Positions 52,920 through 61,497 are shown, counted from the first letter of the stretch. The stretch is 64,000 nucleotides of DNA from Actinomycetota bacterium (GCA_020636905.1 JACJWX010000006.1:62001-126000); one strand, 5' to 3'. Notes: generated by a model from the letters alone, not told the origin. Made by a program: numbers and translations.

Positions 52920-53003
52920 GGGCGAGTGGTGGAATTGGTAGACACGCTAGGTTCAGGGTCTAGTGCTCATTGCAGCGTGGGGGTTCGAGTCCCCCCTCGC
53001 CCA
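52920..53003 (+). tRNA. tRNA-Leu (anticodon CAG)
   Basis: An 84-nt class II tRNA with a 7-bp acceptor stem (GGGCGAG / CTCGCCC), D-loop TGGTAGACACGC, anticodon loop TTCAGGG giving CAG, a long variable arm (TAGTGCTCATTGCAGCG part) and T-loop GGTTCGAGTCC. The 3' CCA is not encoded. It reads the CTG codon, the most used Leu codon in GC-rich genomes. Confidence 0.95.
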
Positions 53004-53061
53004 CTCAGGACTCCATGTGACATCGAACATCTCGACAACGCAGCTGACAGGGGCGTAGCCG

Positions 53062-54501
53062 ATGGCGGACGAGGACGACCGTCTCGAATACGAAGGGGAC
53101 ACCGGCCGGCGGCCGCTTCCCCCCGCTGACGACGCTCGGAACGAGTTCGATCTCGCGGACGAGATGTTCGAGGACGACCCCGACTCGGTCTTCTTCGAGG
53201 AGTACGAGGACGTCGACGCCGGCGACGATCGCCCCGAGCCCGAGGATTTCGGCTTCGACGAGATCGCCCGCGGCGAAGAACCGCTGACCGCCGCCGAACG
53301 CCGACGCCAGGAGCGTCAGCGCGGGCGTGGCGGACGAGGTGGTCGCGGCGGCGTCACCCGCGGACTGCGGGCGCCCAAGCGCCGCAGCCGGTCCGGCGGT
53401 CGCGGCGGCGGCGGCGGTGGCAGTCGGGGCGGGACCAACTCGCTCGGCATCGACAATCGCACCATGCGCCTGGGTCTCGGTGTGCTCTTCGCCGTGGTGC
53501 TCATCGCCGTGCTCGCCCTGGTGGTGCGCGATTGCCGGCGCGACGCCCAGATCGACGCTTACAAGCAATACGTCAACAACGCTGCGCAGGTCTCCGAGGA
53601 ATCCGCCAAGCAGGGGCCGCAGCTCCTGACGGTGCTCAACAACGGCAAGGCGCAGGGCGTCGCGGCCCTGCAGCAGCGCGTCGAGGCGCTCGCGAACCAG
53701 GCGCAGGCGCTCCAGGATCGCGCCGCCGGACTCAGCCCGCCCGGCAAGCTCTCGAGCGCCAACGATGCGCTCCTGCTGGGGCTGCAATACCGCACCACCG
53801 GCCTGCGCAGCCTGCAGGGCGCCCTGCCGGAGATCGTGAGCCAGAGCGACACGGCCCAGGCCGCCAACCTCATCAAGCAGAACATGAAGATGTTCACGGC
53901 GTCCGACGTGATCGTCGAGACCAGCTTCATCGAGCCCACGTCCCAGGCGCTCCGCGACGAGGGCATCCAGAACGTGGCGCCGCCCGATCCCGACAGCGCC
54001 AAGTTCCTGCGCGGGAGCAACGACCGGTACGCAACCGACCAGTTCGCGAAGCTCCTGGTCGCGCCGCTGCGGCGCCAGCGCCCGAGCACGAGCTCCGGAT
54101 CGAACTCCAGTGGCGGCGGCGACGTCCACGGAACCAACCTCGTGTCGGTCACGGCCCTGCCGTCGGGGACGCTGCTGTCCAGCTCCGGAACGGATCTCGC
54201 CACCGACACCGAGGGCTTCCGCGTGGTCGTGCACAACGGCGGCGACTTCGTGGAGAACAACATCAACGTGACCGCGACGCTCACGTATCCCGACCAGTCC
54301 GAGCCCGCCGCATCGCTGACCGCGACGATCGACACGATCGACGCCAGCAAGGACGTGTCGATCGACGTCAAGGGGCTCACGACCGACAACCTCACCTTCG
54401 GAACACAGGGGACCCTCCAGGTCACCGTCGCGACCGTGACCGGTGAGGAGAACGGGAACAACAACTCCGCGAGGTACCCGGTCAAGTTCGTTCTGGGCTA
54501 G
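53062..54501 (+). CDS. Uncharacterised single-pass membrane protein with acidic and RG-rich cytoplasmic head
   Basis: This 479-aa protein has a strongly acidic N-terminus (residues 1-75, many Asp/Glu), an Arg/Gly-rich stretch (85-130, RGRGGRGGRGG and GGRGGGGGGSRGG), one membrane helix (about 137-158, LGLGVLFAVVLIAVLALVV), then an extracellular helical region (QQRVEALANQAQALQDRAAG) and a C-terminal Ig-like domain (GFRVVVHNGGDFVENNINVTATL). The RG-rich head could bind nucleic acid or the acidic stretch. No family is recognised. It is followed after 9 bp by a DUF4446 gene and then pheA, and this order may be a conserved unit. Confidence 0.7.
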   Translation: MADEDDRLEYEGDTGRRPLPPADDARNEFDLADEMFEDDPDSVFFEEYEDVDAGDDRPEPEDFGFDEIARGEEPLTAAERRRQERQRGRGGRGGRGGVTRGLRAPKRRSRSGGRGGGGGGSRGGTNSLGIDNRTMRLGLGVLFAVVLIAVLALVVRDCRRDAQIDAYKQYVNNAAQVSEESAKQGPQLLTVLNNGKAQGVAALQQRVEALANQAQALQDRAAGLSPPGKLSSANDALLLGLQYRTTGLRSLQGALPEIVSQSDTAQAANLIKQNMKMFTASDVIVETSFIEPTSQALRDEGIQNVAPPDPDSAKFLRGSNDRYATDQFAKLLVAPLRRQRPSTSSGSNSSGGGDVHGTNLVSVTALPSGTLLSSSGTDLATDTEGFRVVVHNGGDFVENNINVTATLTYPDQSEPAASLTATIDTIDASKDVSIDVKGLTTDNLTFGTQGTLQVTVATVTGEENGNNNSARYPVKFVLG

Positions 54502-54510
54502 CGGGGACTG

Positions 54511-55026
54511 ATGGAGCCGTACCTGGTCGCCGCTTCGGTGGCGGCAGTCCCCGGAGTTCTCGCCTTGGGCCTGGCCGTCTGGGGTCTGCTGCGGCTGCGG
54601 CGGGTGCGCGCCGCCCAGTCGGTGCTGCTCCCCGATGGCACGTCCGTGACGCTGGCCGATCGCCAGGCGGAGCTTCGCACCGACCTGTCGAGCGTGGAGT
54701 CGGCGCTCGCCGATCTCCGGTCGCTGGTAGACGCGCAGGCCGAGACCACGGCCCGCGAGCTGGCGAAGTCGCTGCGCTACCAGGGGCTGGTGCGATATGA
54801 CGCCTACGGCGACATGGGCGGGCGCCAGTCCTGGTCGGTGGCGCTGCTCGATGATGCCGCCGACGGGACGGTCATGAGCTGTCTCCACGCACGCGACCAC
54901 GCCCGCGTCTACATGAAGGAGATCAGCGGTGGCGCCTCGGCGCAGCGGCTCTCCCCCGAGGAGGAACGCGCGATCACGTTGGCCACCGACGGTCGGGATC
55001 GACTCCGAAAGGCTGCCGAGGAATGA
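54511..55026 (+). CDS. DUF4446 membrane protein
   Basis: This 171-aa protein has one N-terminal membrane helix (VAASVAAVPGVLALGLAVWGLL), a helical stalk (SSVESALADLRSLVDAQAE) and the C-terminal DUF4446 domain (LVRYDAYGDMGGRQSWSVALLD, then HARDHARVYMKEI and LSPEEERAI). The domain is widespread in Gram-positive bacteria and of unknown function. Its stop overlaps the pheA start (ATGA), so it is translationally coupled to phenylalanine synthesis. Confidence 0.88.
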   Translation: MEPYLVAASVAAVPGVLALGLAVWGLLRLRRVRAAQSVLLPDGTSVTLADRQAELRTDLSSVESALADLRSLVDAQAETTARELAKSLRYQGLVRYDAYGDMGGRQSWSVALLDDAADGTVMSCLHARDHARVYMKEISGGASAQRLSPEEERAITLATDGRDRLRKAAEE

Positions 55027-55874
55027 AGGTCGGGTATCTGGGTCCCCCCGGGACGTTCGCCGAAGAGGCGCTGCTGCGGCTCTTCGGATCGGCGGCGGAC
55101 ATCGAGCACGTGCCGTACGCGACCGTGGCCGAGTGCTTCGAGGCGGTGGCGAGCGGCGAGGTCACCGACGCGCTGGTCCCCATCGAGAACTCCATCGAGG
55201 GTGCGGTGAACACCACACTCGACCAGCTCGCGTTCGGCCCCCGCGGGCTGCTGATCCGGGCCGAGGTCATCCATCCGGTGCGCCAGCACCTGATCGCGCG
55301 CCCGGGGGTGGGCCTCTCCGACGTCACCGCGGTCATCACCCATCCGATGGCGCCACCCCAGTGCAGCCGGTTCCTGCGGCGCAACCTGCCCGACGTGGAA
55401 GTCCAGGCCGCGAACTCGACGGCCGAGGCGGTGCGGATCGTCGCCCAGGGTGACGACTCGCGCGCGGCGATCGGGCCGCTGCGTGCCGCCGACATCTACG
55501 GGGGTGAGGTACTCGCCGCCGACATCCAGGACAACGACCGCAACAGCACCCGCTTCATCCTGATCGGCACCGAACCCGCCGAGGGCACGACCGGCCCGGG
55601 ATTGTTCCGCACCTCACTCGTCTGCACGCTGACCCGCGACCGCCCGGGAGCGCTGCTTGCCATCCTTCAGGAGTTCGCGATGCGCGCGGTCAACCTGAGC
55701 CGGCTGGAGAGCCGCCCGACCAAGCAAGGGATCGGCCGCTACATGTTCTTCATCGACGCCGACGGCAGCCAGCAACGCGACCTGCCGGTGTCGGCGGCCA
55801 TCCGGGCCATCGAAGATCAGGACCTGGCGCGGGTGATCTCCCTCGGGTCGTACCCGGTGGCCAGCACCGGCTGA
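55023..55874 (+). CDS. pheA: Prephenate dehydratase
   Basis: PheA makes phenylpyruvate from prephenate in phenylalanine synthesis. The 283-aa protein has the dehydratase domain (VGYLGPPGTFAEEA, VPIENSIEGAVNTTLD, NSTAEAVRIV, NSTRFILIG with the catalytic T-R-F) and a C-terminal ACT domain with RPGALLAILQEF and NLSRLESRPTK, the phenylalanine-sensing ESRP site. Feedback inhibition by phenylalanine is therefore expected. The ATG overlaps the DUF4446 stop. No leader-peptide attenuator was seen. Confidence 0.95.
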   Translation: MKVGYLGPPGTFAEEALLRLFGSAADIEHVPYATVAECFEAVASGEVTDALVPIENSIEGAVNTTLDQLAFGPRGLLIRAEVIHPVRQHLIARPGVGLSDVTAVITHPMAPPQCSRFLRRNLPDVEVQAANSTAEAVRIVAQGDDSRAAIGPLRAADIYGGEVLAADIQDNDRNSTRFILIGTEPAEGTTGPGLFRTSLVCTLTRDRPGALLAILQEFAMRAVNLSRLESRPTKQGIGRYMFFIDADGSQQRDLPVSAAIRAIEDQDLARVISLGSYPVASTG

Positions 55875-55936
55875 TCGCTCGTGTCACGCCGACGTCACCG
55901 GTGATCCCGGGGTTCTGGCGCGACTGGCGATTTGGG

Positions 55937-55942
55937 TAAACT
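55937..55942 (+). promoter_or_regulatory. -10 box upstream of the HNH endonuclease gene
   Basis: TAAACT lies 39 nt before the HNH start. A perfect palindrome TCACCGGTGA (55895-55904) is about 33 bp upstream of it and may be an operator. Confidence 0.35.
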
Positions 55943-55980
55943 CTCCCGCGACGTCCACCCGTACGGCAGGGCTGGGGGGT

Positions 55981-56481
55981 ATGGCGCAACAGGTACTGGT
56001 ACTCAATGCGACCTACGAGCCCATCAATGTGTGCACGCTGAAGCGTGCCGTCGTACTGGTGCTCAAGAACAAGGCCGAGGTGCTCGAGCGGGGGGCACGC
56101 CAGCTTCGCTCCGCGACCACCAACTTCGTGCATCCCCTGGTGATCCGGTTGGTCAGCTACGTGCGCGTCCCGCGTCACGCGCAGCGCAAGATCTCGCGAC
56201 GGGCGGTGTTCGCCCGCGACGGCTACCGGTGCCAGTACTGCGGCGCCAGCGCCCACCTCACCGTCGACCACGTGGTTCCGAAGAGCCGCGGAGGCGGGTC
56301 GGGCTGGGACAACGTCGTCACCTCCTGCGCCCCGTGCAACGTGCGCAAGGCCGACCGCCTGCCGGAAGAGGTCGGCATGCATCCGCGCAGCGCCCCGAAG
56401 CCGCCGCCGCCCGACGTCTTCATCGCGGTTGCCGCACCGCGCCAGCCCAAGAGCTGGGAGCCGTACCTCCGTACCCGGTAG
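55981..56481 (+). CDS. HNH endonuclease family protein
   Basis: This 166-aa protein opens with the highly conserved QVLVLNATYEPINVCTLKRA and carries a C-terminal HNH domain: C84-x2-C87, D96-H97 (TVDHVVPKSRGGG), N111 and C116-x2-C119-N. The paired Cys bind zinc and the His and Asn hold the catalytic metal. This stand-alone family is kept in most actinobacteria outside restriction loci, so it is probably a housekeeping nuclease rather than a defence gene. The ATG at 55981 follows a GGGGGG. Confidence 0.92.
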   Translation: MAQQVLVLNATYEPINVCTLKRAVVLVLKNKAEVLERGARQLRSATTNFVHPLVIRLVSYVRVPRHAQRKISRRAVFARDGYRCQYCGASAHLTVDHVVPKSRGGGSGWDNVVTSCAPCNVRKADRLPEEVGMHPRSAPKPPPPDVFIAVAAPRQPKSWEPYLRTR

Positions 56482-56517
56482 GTTCGCGGGGGTCCCTCGA
56501 CAGTACGGAGGCGCGAG

Positions 56518-56946
56518 ATGTCCAGCCACGAGTCCGCAATCGATCGAGTGGTCGCGGCCAATTCCGGCCCGAACTACGAGTTCCCGCCGCCGCAGCCGGC
56601 ACTCGGCCTGCTCATCCTCACCTGCATGGACGCCCGCCTCGACCCGCACGCGATGCTCGGCATCGGGCTTGGCGACGCGCACATCCTGCGCAACGCCGGC
56701 GGCATGGTCACCGATGACGTGGTCGAGAGCATCGCGATCTCGCAGAAGATGCAGCTGACGCGCGAGATCATGGTGATCCATCACACCAACTGCCTGGCCC
56801 ACGGCGACCGGGCGCCCACCTTCACGCCCTTTCAGACGGCGAAGTGGGTGGCCGACACGCTGCGCGCGGATCCCCGCCTTCCGTTCCGGGAGCAGGTGCG
56901 CGGATTCGTCTTCAGCGTCGAGGACGGGTCGCTGACCGAGGTCTAG
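56518..56946 (+). CDS. Beta-carbonic anhydrase
   Basis: This 142-aa enzyme interconverts CO2 and bicarbonate. It is a short beta-class form with the zinc ligands C36 (LTCMDAR, with the Asp38-Arg40 dyad), H89 and C92 (VIHHTNC), plus the ILRNAGGMVTDDVVES region. The usual HTDCG is HTNCL here, with Asn for Asp, which may shift activity. The ATG at 56518 follows GGAGG. Its stop codon TAG lies in a CTAG shared with the convergent ndh stop. Confidence 0.88.
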   Translation: MSSHESAIDRVVAANSGPNYEFPPPQPALGLLILTCMDARLDPHAMLGIGLGDAHILRNAGGMVTDDVVESIAISQKMQLTREIMVIHHTNCLAHGDRAPTFTPFQTAKWVADTLRADPRLPFREQVRGFVFSVEDGSLTEV

Positions 56947-58328
56947 TCGGCGTCGATCTCCTCGGGTGTCTCAGCGGGGCGCGGCGGGCGTCCGAGCGCG
57001 GCGTGCACCGACGGCGAGAAGCGGTCGCCCAGCTGGCTCAGGGCGTTCCGAGCGAAGATCTGCTGGAGCGTGACGGCGCGCTCCGCCCGTCCCCGGCCGA
57101 TGAAGCTCACCAGCCAGTGCAGCAACGTCGTCACGCGGTGCTTGAACCCGATGATGTAAATCAGGTGCACCACGAGCCAGGCGAGCCAGGCCACGAATCC
57201 CGTCAGACGCACACGCCCGATACTGGCCACGGCTTTGAAGCGGGTGATCGTGGCCATGCTGCCCTTGTCGCGATAGTGGAAGGGCTCACTCGCGGGGGCG
57301 CCGGCGACGCGGGCCTCGATGGCCTTCGCTGCATGGCGGGCGGTCTGGATGGCGAGCTGCGCGACGCCTGGATAGTCGTTCAGGGCGATCATGTCCCCGA
57401 GGACGTGGACCTCGGGATGATCCGGGATGGTGAGATCGGGGTTCACGCGCACCCGGCCGGCCCGGTCGAGTTCGACGCCGCTCTGCTCCGCGAGCTGCCG
57501 CCCCAGCGGAGAGGCCTGCACGCCCGCCGCCCAGACCTTGCACAGGCTGTTGATGCGCCGTGTCGTCCCGTCCGGGTCGCGCACCTCGATCCCGGTCGAG
57601 TCGACGTCGGTCACCATGGTGTCGAGGTGGACCTCCACGCCGATGCGTTCGAGCTCCCTGCGCGCGTTCACGCCGAGGCGGTCCCCGAACGTGGGCAGCA
57701 CCTTCGGCGCCGCGTCGAGCAGGATCACCCGTGCGCTTGTCGGATCGATGTGGCGGAAGTCGCGGCGCAGCGTGCGTCGCGACAGCTCGGCGATCTGTCC
57801 GGCCATCTCCACGCCGGTGGGGCCGGCCCCGACCACCACGAAGGTCATGATGCTGGCCAGCTCGTCCGGGTCGGTCGTGACCTCGGCGAGTTCGAAGGCC
57901 CCGAAGATCCGCCCGCGCAATTCCAGGGCGTCGTCGATGCTCTTCATTCCCGGTGCGTACTCGGCGAAGTGGTCGTTGCCGAAGTACGACTGCCCTGCAC
58001 CGGCGGCGACGATCAACGAGTCGTACGGCGTGACCGTTTCGTGGTCGAGCAGCCGGTGGGTCACCGTCCTGTCCGCCAGGTCGATGTGCGTGACGTCGCC
58101 CAGCACGACGCGCGCGTTCTTCTGGGATGCCAGCACCTCTCGCGTCGAGGGTGCGATCGAGCCCGGGCTGAGGATCCCGGTGGCCACCTGGTAGAGCAGG
58201 GGCTGGAAGAGGTGGTGGGTGGTCCGGCCGATGAGGGTGATCTCGACGTCGGCCGTGCGCAGCGACTGGGCGCTGAACAACCCCCCGAACCCGGATCCGA
58301 TGATGGCGACGCGGTGTGGTGTGGTCAT
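56943..58328 (-). CDS. ndh: Type II NADH dehydrogenase (NDH-2)
   Basis: This 461-aa flavoprotein passes electrons from NADH to quinone without pumping protons. It has the FAD-binding IIGSGFGGLFSAQSL, the NAD-binding VVVGAGPTGVEMAGQIAEL, VWAAGVQASPLG, HVLGDM and QTARHAAKAI, and a C-terminal amphipathic/membrane part (FVAWLAWLVVHLIYIIGF) that anchors it. The last residues are acidic. The ATG at 58328 follows AGGGAAG. It is divergent from a LysR gene, and a palindrome overlaps its likely -10. Confidence 0.93.
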   Translation of the reverse strand: MTTPHRVAIIGSGFGGLFSAQSLRTADVEITLIGRTTHHLFQPLLYQVATGILSPGSIAPSTREVLASQKNARVVLGDVTHIDLADRTVTHRLLDHETVTPYDSLIVAAGAGQSYFGNDHFAEYAPGMKSIDDALELRGRIFGAFELAEVTTDPDELASIMTFVVVGAGPTGVEMAGQIAELSRRTLRRDFRHIDPTSARVILLDAAPKVLPTFGDRLGVNARRELERIGVEVHLDTMVTDVDSTGIEVRDPDGTTRRINSLCKVWAAGVQASPLGRQLAEQSGVELDRAGRVRVNPDLTIPDHPEVHVLGDMIALNDYPGVAQLAIQTARHAAKAIEARVAGAPASEPFHYRDKGSMATITRFKAVASIGRVRLTGFVAWLAWLVVHLIYIIGFKHRVTTLLHWLVSFIGRGRAERAVTLQQIFARNALSQLGDRFSPSVHAALGRPPRPAETPEEIDAD

Positions 58329-58345
58329 GGACTTCCCTGTCGTTT

Positions 58346-58360
58346 CCTCGGGCGAGGATA
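58346..58360 (-). promoter_or_regulatory. Palindrome overlapping the likely ndh -10 box
   Basis: CCTCG/CGAGG (58346-58357, 2-bp spacer) overlaps TATCCT read on the minus strand (58360-58355), 27 bp before the ndh start. It may be a LysR or redox-regulator site. Confidence 0.3.
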
Positions 58361-58440
58361 GGCGCGGCGTTCTGCGGTGTGGGGCGGGTGGGGTCCGCGC
58401 GACCATCGCGACGGACGGCACCGTGTTCTCCGTCGGCCGC

Positions 58441-58446
58441 TACGGT
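58441..58446 (+). promoter_or_regulatory. -10 box of a leaderless LysR mRNA
   Basis: TACGGT ends 6 nt before the ATG at 58453, with no ribosome-binding site. Confidence 0.55.
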
Positions 58447-58452
58447 TCCGAC

Positions 58453-59343
58453 ATGAGTCCGACGCTGTTGCAGCTGCGCTACTTCGTCGCTGTGGCCGAC
58501 CATCTGCACTTCACCCGCGCGGCCGAGGCGATGCGCGTCTCGCAGCCGTCGTTGAGCGCTCAGGTGAGTGCGCTGGAGCGGCTCCTGGGCGTCACACTGT
58601 TCGACCGCACGACCCGCCGGGTGACGCTCACCCCGGCCGGGCAGCGACTCCATGAGCGCCTCGTTCCGATCCTCGCCGACCTGGACCGCGCGGTCGGGGA
58701 TGCGCGCCGTCCAGAACACGGCGAGCCCATCAGGGTCGCCTACACGGCGAGCGTCGGGTTCCGCGTGATCCCGCTGCTCCTGGACGAGGTCCGTCGGCGC
58801 GGACGTTCGCTGGAGGCCGATCAGGCGCGGCACTCGGACGTGCTGTCCGCCGTCCGCTCCGGGCGCGTCGACGCCGGTCTCGTCCGGGAGGCCGAAGCCG
58901 AGCCAGGTCTGCGCATGGTCACCCTGCTCCGCGAACCGGTCGCCGCCTTCCTGTCCGAGTCGCACGAGCTGGCCGGCCGGTCGACGCTCAGCGGGGGCGA
59001 TCTCGAGGGGCAGCATCTGCTCTGCGTGCCGCCGTCGTTCTCACCGGGGTTCCTGCGGCTCATCCAGCGCCTGGTCGCGGCCCACGGCCTGGACGTCCAG
59101 GTCACCGACCTGACGGTGCCCGACGCGCGGGAGGCGCTCTACGCCCGCCTGGCGAACGACGCGGGGCTGATGTTCCTGGGGCCCGTGTCGATGACCACGA
59201 GCAGCTGGGAGGGGGTCACGCATCGCCCGGTCGACGATCCCGACGCCACGTTCAGCATCGACCTGGTGGTTGCGGACGGCCGGCCCTCCGAGGCCGTGCG
59301 GACCGTGGAGTCCGCCTGCGAAGCGGTGTCGGCCAGGGCGTAG
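58453..59343 (+). CDS. LysR-family transcriptional regulator
   Basis: This 296-aa regulator has a N-terminal winged helix (LQLRYFVAVADHLHFTRAAEAMRVSQPSLSAQVSALERLLG; FTRAAEAMRVSQPSLSAQV is the LysR core) and a substrate-binding domain (RVAYTASVGFRVIPLLL, then RSGRVDAGLVRE). Such proteins usually control the divergent neighbour, here ndh. The ATG at 58453 was chosen over upstream in-frame starts because the domain begins there and a -10 box lies 6 nt before. Confidence 0.92.
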   Translation: MSPTLLQLRYFVAVADHLHFTRAAEAMRVSQPSLSAQVSALERLLGVTLFDRTTRRVTLTPAGQRLHERLVPILADLDRAVGDARRPEHGEPIRVAYTASVGFRVIPLLLDEVRRRGRSLEADQARHSDVLSAVRSGRVDAGLVREAEAEPGLRMVTLLREPVAAFLSESHELAGRSTLSGGDLEGQHLLCVPPSFSPGFLRLIQRLVAAHGLDVQVTDLTVPDAREALYARLANDAGLMFLGPVSMTTSSWEGVTHRPVDDPDATFSIDLVVADGRPSEAVRTVESACEAVSARA

Positions 59344-59352
59344 CCGGCGACG

Positions 59353-59709
59353 TCAGCGGGGTGCGTACCGGTGATGCAGCATCAGCGAGTTGCCGTCCGG
59401 ATCGGCGAAGAACGCCATCAGGCAGACGCCGGTGTCGAACGTGTCGCCGAAGAACTGCACCCCTCTGGCTTCGAGATCCGCGCGGGCGGATTCGATGTCG
59501 TCGACGTGAAGCGCCGGGTAGCTGGCGGTGTTGGCGACGAACTCTCGACCCATCTTCTCGGGCTCCCAGATGGCGAAGCATGTGTCCCCGACCCAGAATT
59601 CGTACTGGGACGTGTCGTCGGGCCGCAGCCCGAGCGTGTCCACATAGAAGGCGCGGGAGCGGGCGGCGTCGCGTGAGGCGATGCCGACGAAGTCGAGTCC
59701 GGTGATCAT
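59353..59709 (-). CDS. VOC-family protein (glyoxalase/bleomycin-resistance fold)
   Basis: This 118-aa single-domain protein has ITGLDFVGIASRDAARSRAFYVDTLGL, an IWEPEKMGREF segment, and FFADPDGNSLMLHHRY, the C-terminal metal-ligand region of the vicinal-oxygen-chelate fold. Two such chains or one dimer would form an active site. The substrate is unknown. The ATG at 59709 lies 7 nt after a TAGCGT box (59722-59717 on the minus strand), so the mRNA is probably leaderless. Confidence 0.87.
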   Translation of the reverse strand: MITGLDFVGIASRDAARSRAFYVDTLGLRPDDTSQYEFWVGDTCFAIWEPEKMGREFVANTASYPALHVDDIESARADLEARGVQFFGDTFDTGVCLMAFFADPDGNSLMLHHRYAPR

Positions 59710-59771
59710 GCGGGTGACGCTACCACCGGGGTACCCCGGGACACCATGCGCTCAGGCCGTCCGGGAGGCGT

Positions 59772-60173
59772 TCAGAACATGCCGTTGTCGTTCGCCGCCT
59801 CGCCCGGCACGACCTGGAGCACGTCCCAGTGCTCCGCGATCCTCCCGTCCTCGTCGATGCGGAAGATGTCGATGCCGGCGTAGTCCTGATCGCCCGGCCA
59901 CGTCTGCCGGCAGTGCAGCACCACCAGGTCGCCTTCGGCGATGACCCGCTTGAACTCCACGTGCTTGCCGGGGTACTCGTGCGCCATGCGCTCGAAGTAC
60001 TCGATGAACGCCTCACGGCCGTCGGCGACATGGGGATTGTGCTGGCGGTAGTACGCCGCGGCGTACCGCTCGATGGCCTCGCGGGGTCTGCACTCGTTGA
60101 ACATGAGGTCGTAGAACGCCATCACGTCCGCCTTGCGCTGCTCGAGGCGTTCGCGATGTCCCGGCTCCGCCAT
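59772..60173 (-). CDS. SnoaL-like/NTF2-fold protein
   Basis: This 133-aa protein has the SnoaL-like polyketide-cyclase pattern: FYDLMFNECRPREAIERYAA, YYRQHNPHVADGREAFIEYF, and IDIFRIDEDGRIAEHWDVLQ. These small alpha+beta barrels bind hydrophobic ligands and may act as isomerases. The ATG at 60173 follows GGAGG. It stands after the MerR-VOC and second NTF2 genes and may share their transcript. Confidence 0.85.
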   Translation of the reverse strand: MAEPGHRERLEQRKADVMAFYDLMFNECRPREAIERYAAAYYRQHNPHVADGREAFIEYFERMAHEYPGKHVEFKRVIAEGDLVVLHCRQTWPGDQDYAGIDIFRIDEDGRIAEHWDVLQVVPGEAANDNGMF

Positions 60174-60243
60174 GGTGACCTCCGTCGAGATTGGGCATCC
60201 ATCCTGCCGGTTGCGGCCCGGGTCCCGCCCCGGTCGGCGGTCC

Positions 60244-60621
60244 TCACATGCCACGCTCGCGCGGGGTGAGCTGGGTGATCGCGCAGCGCCATCGGCCGCC
60301 GGTTCGCAGGAGCACATCCGTGGTCCACTCGTCGGCGTCGAGGACGTCGTTCTGAAACACCGCTCGACTGCGGCATCGCGTGATCAACACGACGACGTCG
60401 GCGCTGAGTTCCCGGACCTCGACCACCTCGTGCCGCATCGCTTCATGTCGCAGCCTTCCGGAGTCGACCGCCGCGTGGAAGGCCTCGCGGGTGATGATTC
60501 CGGGCCGGTCGACCAGCACCCACCCCGACACCACGAACGACTCCATGCGCGGGACGTCGTTGGCGACGATCGCCTCGCTCCATTGGGCGATGAACTCCTT
60601 CGGCGTCGTGGCGGTGTTCAT
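60244..60621 (-). CDS. DUF4440-type NTF2-fold protein
   Basis: This 125-aa NTF2-fold protein has EFIAQWSEAIVANDVPRMESFV, GIITREAFHAAVDSGRL and LRTGGRWRCAITQLTP, a DUF4440/SnoaL pattern. The ATG at 60621 overlaps the stop of the MerR-VOC gene (ATGA), so it is translationally coupled to it. It may modify or bind the ligand sensed by the regulator. The 70-bp gap to the next NTF2 gene holds nothing recognisable. Confidence 0.8.
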   Translation of the reverse strand: MNTATTPKEFIAQWSEAIVANDVPRMESFVVSGWVLVDRPGIITREAFHAAVDSGRLRHEAMRHEVVEVRELSADVVVLITRCRSRAVFQNDVLDADEWTTDVLLRTGGRWRCAITQLTPRERGM

Positions 60622-61418
60622 GCAGCGAGCGCCCTCATGAACGACCACAGCGTGCCTTCGGGGTCCCGGGCGCCGTACTCCCGGTAGCCGTAGGGCTGAT
60701 CCACCGGCTCGTAGACGATGTCGCCCCCGTGCGCGACGACCGACCGATGGTGTGCGTCGACGTCGTCCACCATGATCGCCATGGTCGCGGTCGCGCGGCC
60801 GAGCGTCGCCGGTGATGCGAGCGCGAATGTGTCCGACTCCGGATGGAGCCAGATCCGTCCATCTCCGCCGAAGACCTCGGCGTGCACGACGTTGCCGTCT
60901 GGATCCCGGTGGATCTCTCCGGGGGTCATCCCGAACACCCGCACCAGGTGGTCGTGCGCCGCGCCGAGATCCCGGTAGACGAGGATCGAGATCCGCTGGC
61001 GTACACCGTGTCGTCGCTCGTCCATGGTGGCCAGCACTTCCATCCAGTCGTCGATGCGATCGGCCCCGGCGGCCAGCCCGCTCAGTGCGTTCGCGACTCG
61101 CTCGCGCTGGGACACCAGACGATCAATCTCGGCATCGATGTCCGCTGCGTGGGTGCGGAGCGCGCTCCCCGGGTCAGTCCCCGCATCGTCGAGCAGCTGC
61201 CCGATCCGGTCCAACGGCATACCGAGATCGCGGAGCCGCAGGATGCGGTAGAGGCGCGCCACGGCAGCGGTGTCGTACAGGCGATGACCGGCCTCGCTGC
61301 GGTCGCTGGGGCGCAGGAGACCGATCTCTTCGTAGTGGTGGAGCGCGCGGACGGTGAGGCCGGCCGCCGTCGCGAGGTGGCCCACGCGGACGCGGGCGGT
61401 GTCATCTGCGGTGGTCAT
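60618..61418 (-). CDS. MerR-type regulator fused to a VOC ligand-binding domain
   Basis: This 266-aa protein has a MerR DNA-binding domain (residues 11-80: VGHLATAAGLTVRALHHYEEIGLLRP, then LRDLGMPLDRI) and a dimerisation helix. It then has a glyoxalase/VOC domain (about 145-266: RISILVYRDLGAAHDHLVRVFGM, ending YGYREYGARDPEGTLWSF). The VOC part is likely the ligand sensor. A TACGGT box (61430-61425) ends 6 nt before the ATG at 61418, so the mRNA is probably leaderless. Two NTF2-fold genes follow, the first overlapping by 4 nt. Drug or electrophile response is a reasonable guess. Confidence 0.88.
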   Translation of the reverse strand: MTTADDTARVRVGHLATAAGLTVRALHHYEEIGLLRPSDRSEAGHRLYDTAAVARLYRILRLRDLGMPLDRIGQLLDDAGTDPGSALRTHAADIDAEIDRLVSQRERVANALSGLAAGADRIDDWMEVLATMDERRHGVRQRISILVYRDLGAAHDHLVRVFGMTPGEIHRDPDGNVVHAEVFGGDGRIWLHPESDTFALASPATLGRATATMAIMVDDVDAHHRSVVAHGGDIVYEPVDQPYGYREYGARDPEGTLWSFMRALAA

Positions 61419-61497
61419 GGACCCACCGTACGACCTCACGTCGGGGGAGGGGCAAGCGCTCCACGGGCCGGGATCGGGGGCGGGTTCCCGCGACGCG

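Noticed and set aside
53005..54900. 631-codon minus-strand open frame opposite the membrane protein and DUF4446 genes
   Set aside because: Antisense shadow; no helix, signal or motif features, and it covers two coupled genes.
55981..56481. HNH protein as a mobile or restriction nuclease
   Set aside because: It belongs to a conserved stand-alone actinobacterial family and has no modification partner or element ends nearby.
56844..58361. 505-codon plus-strand open frame opposite ndh
   Set aside because: Antisense shadow of a fully recognisable NDH-2.
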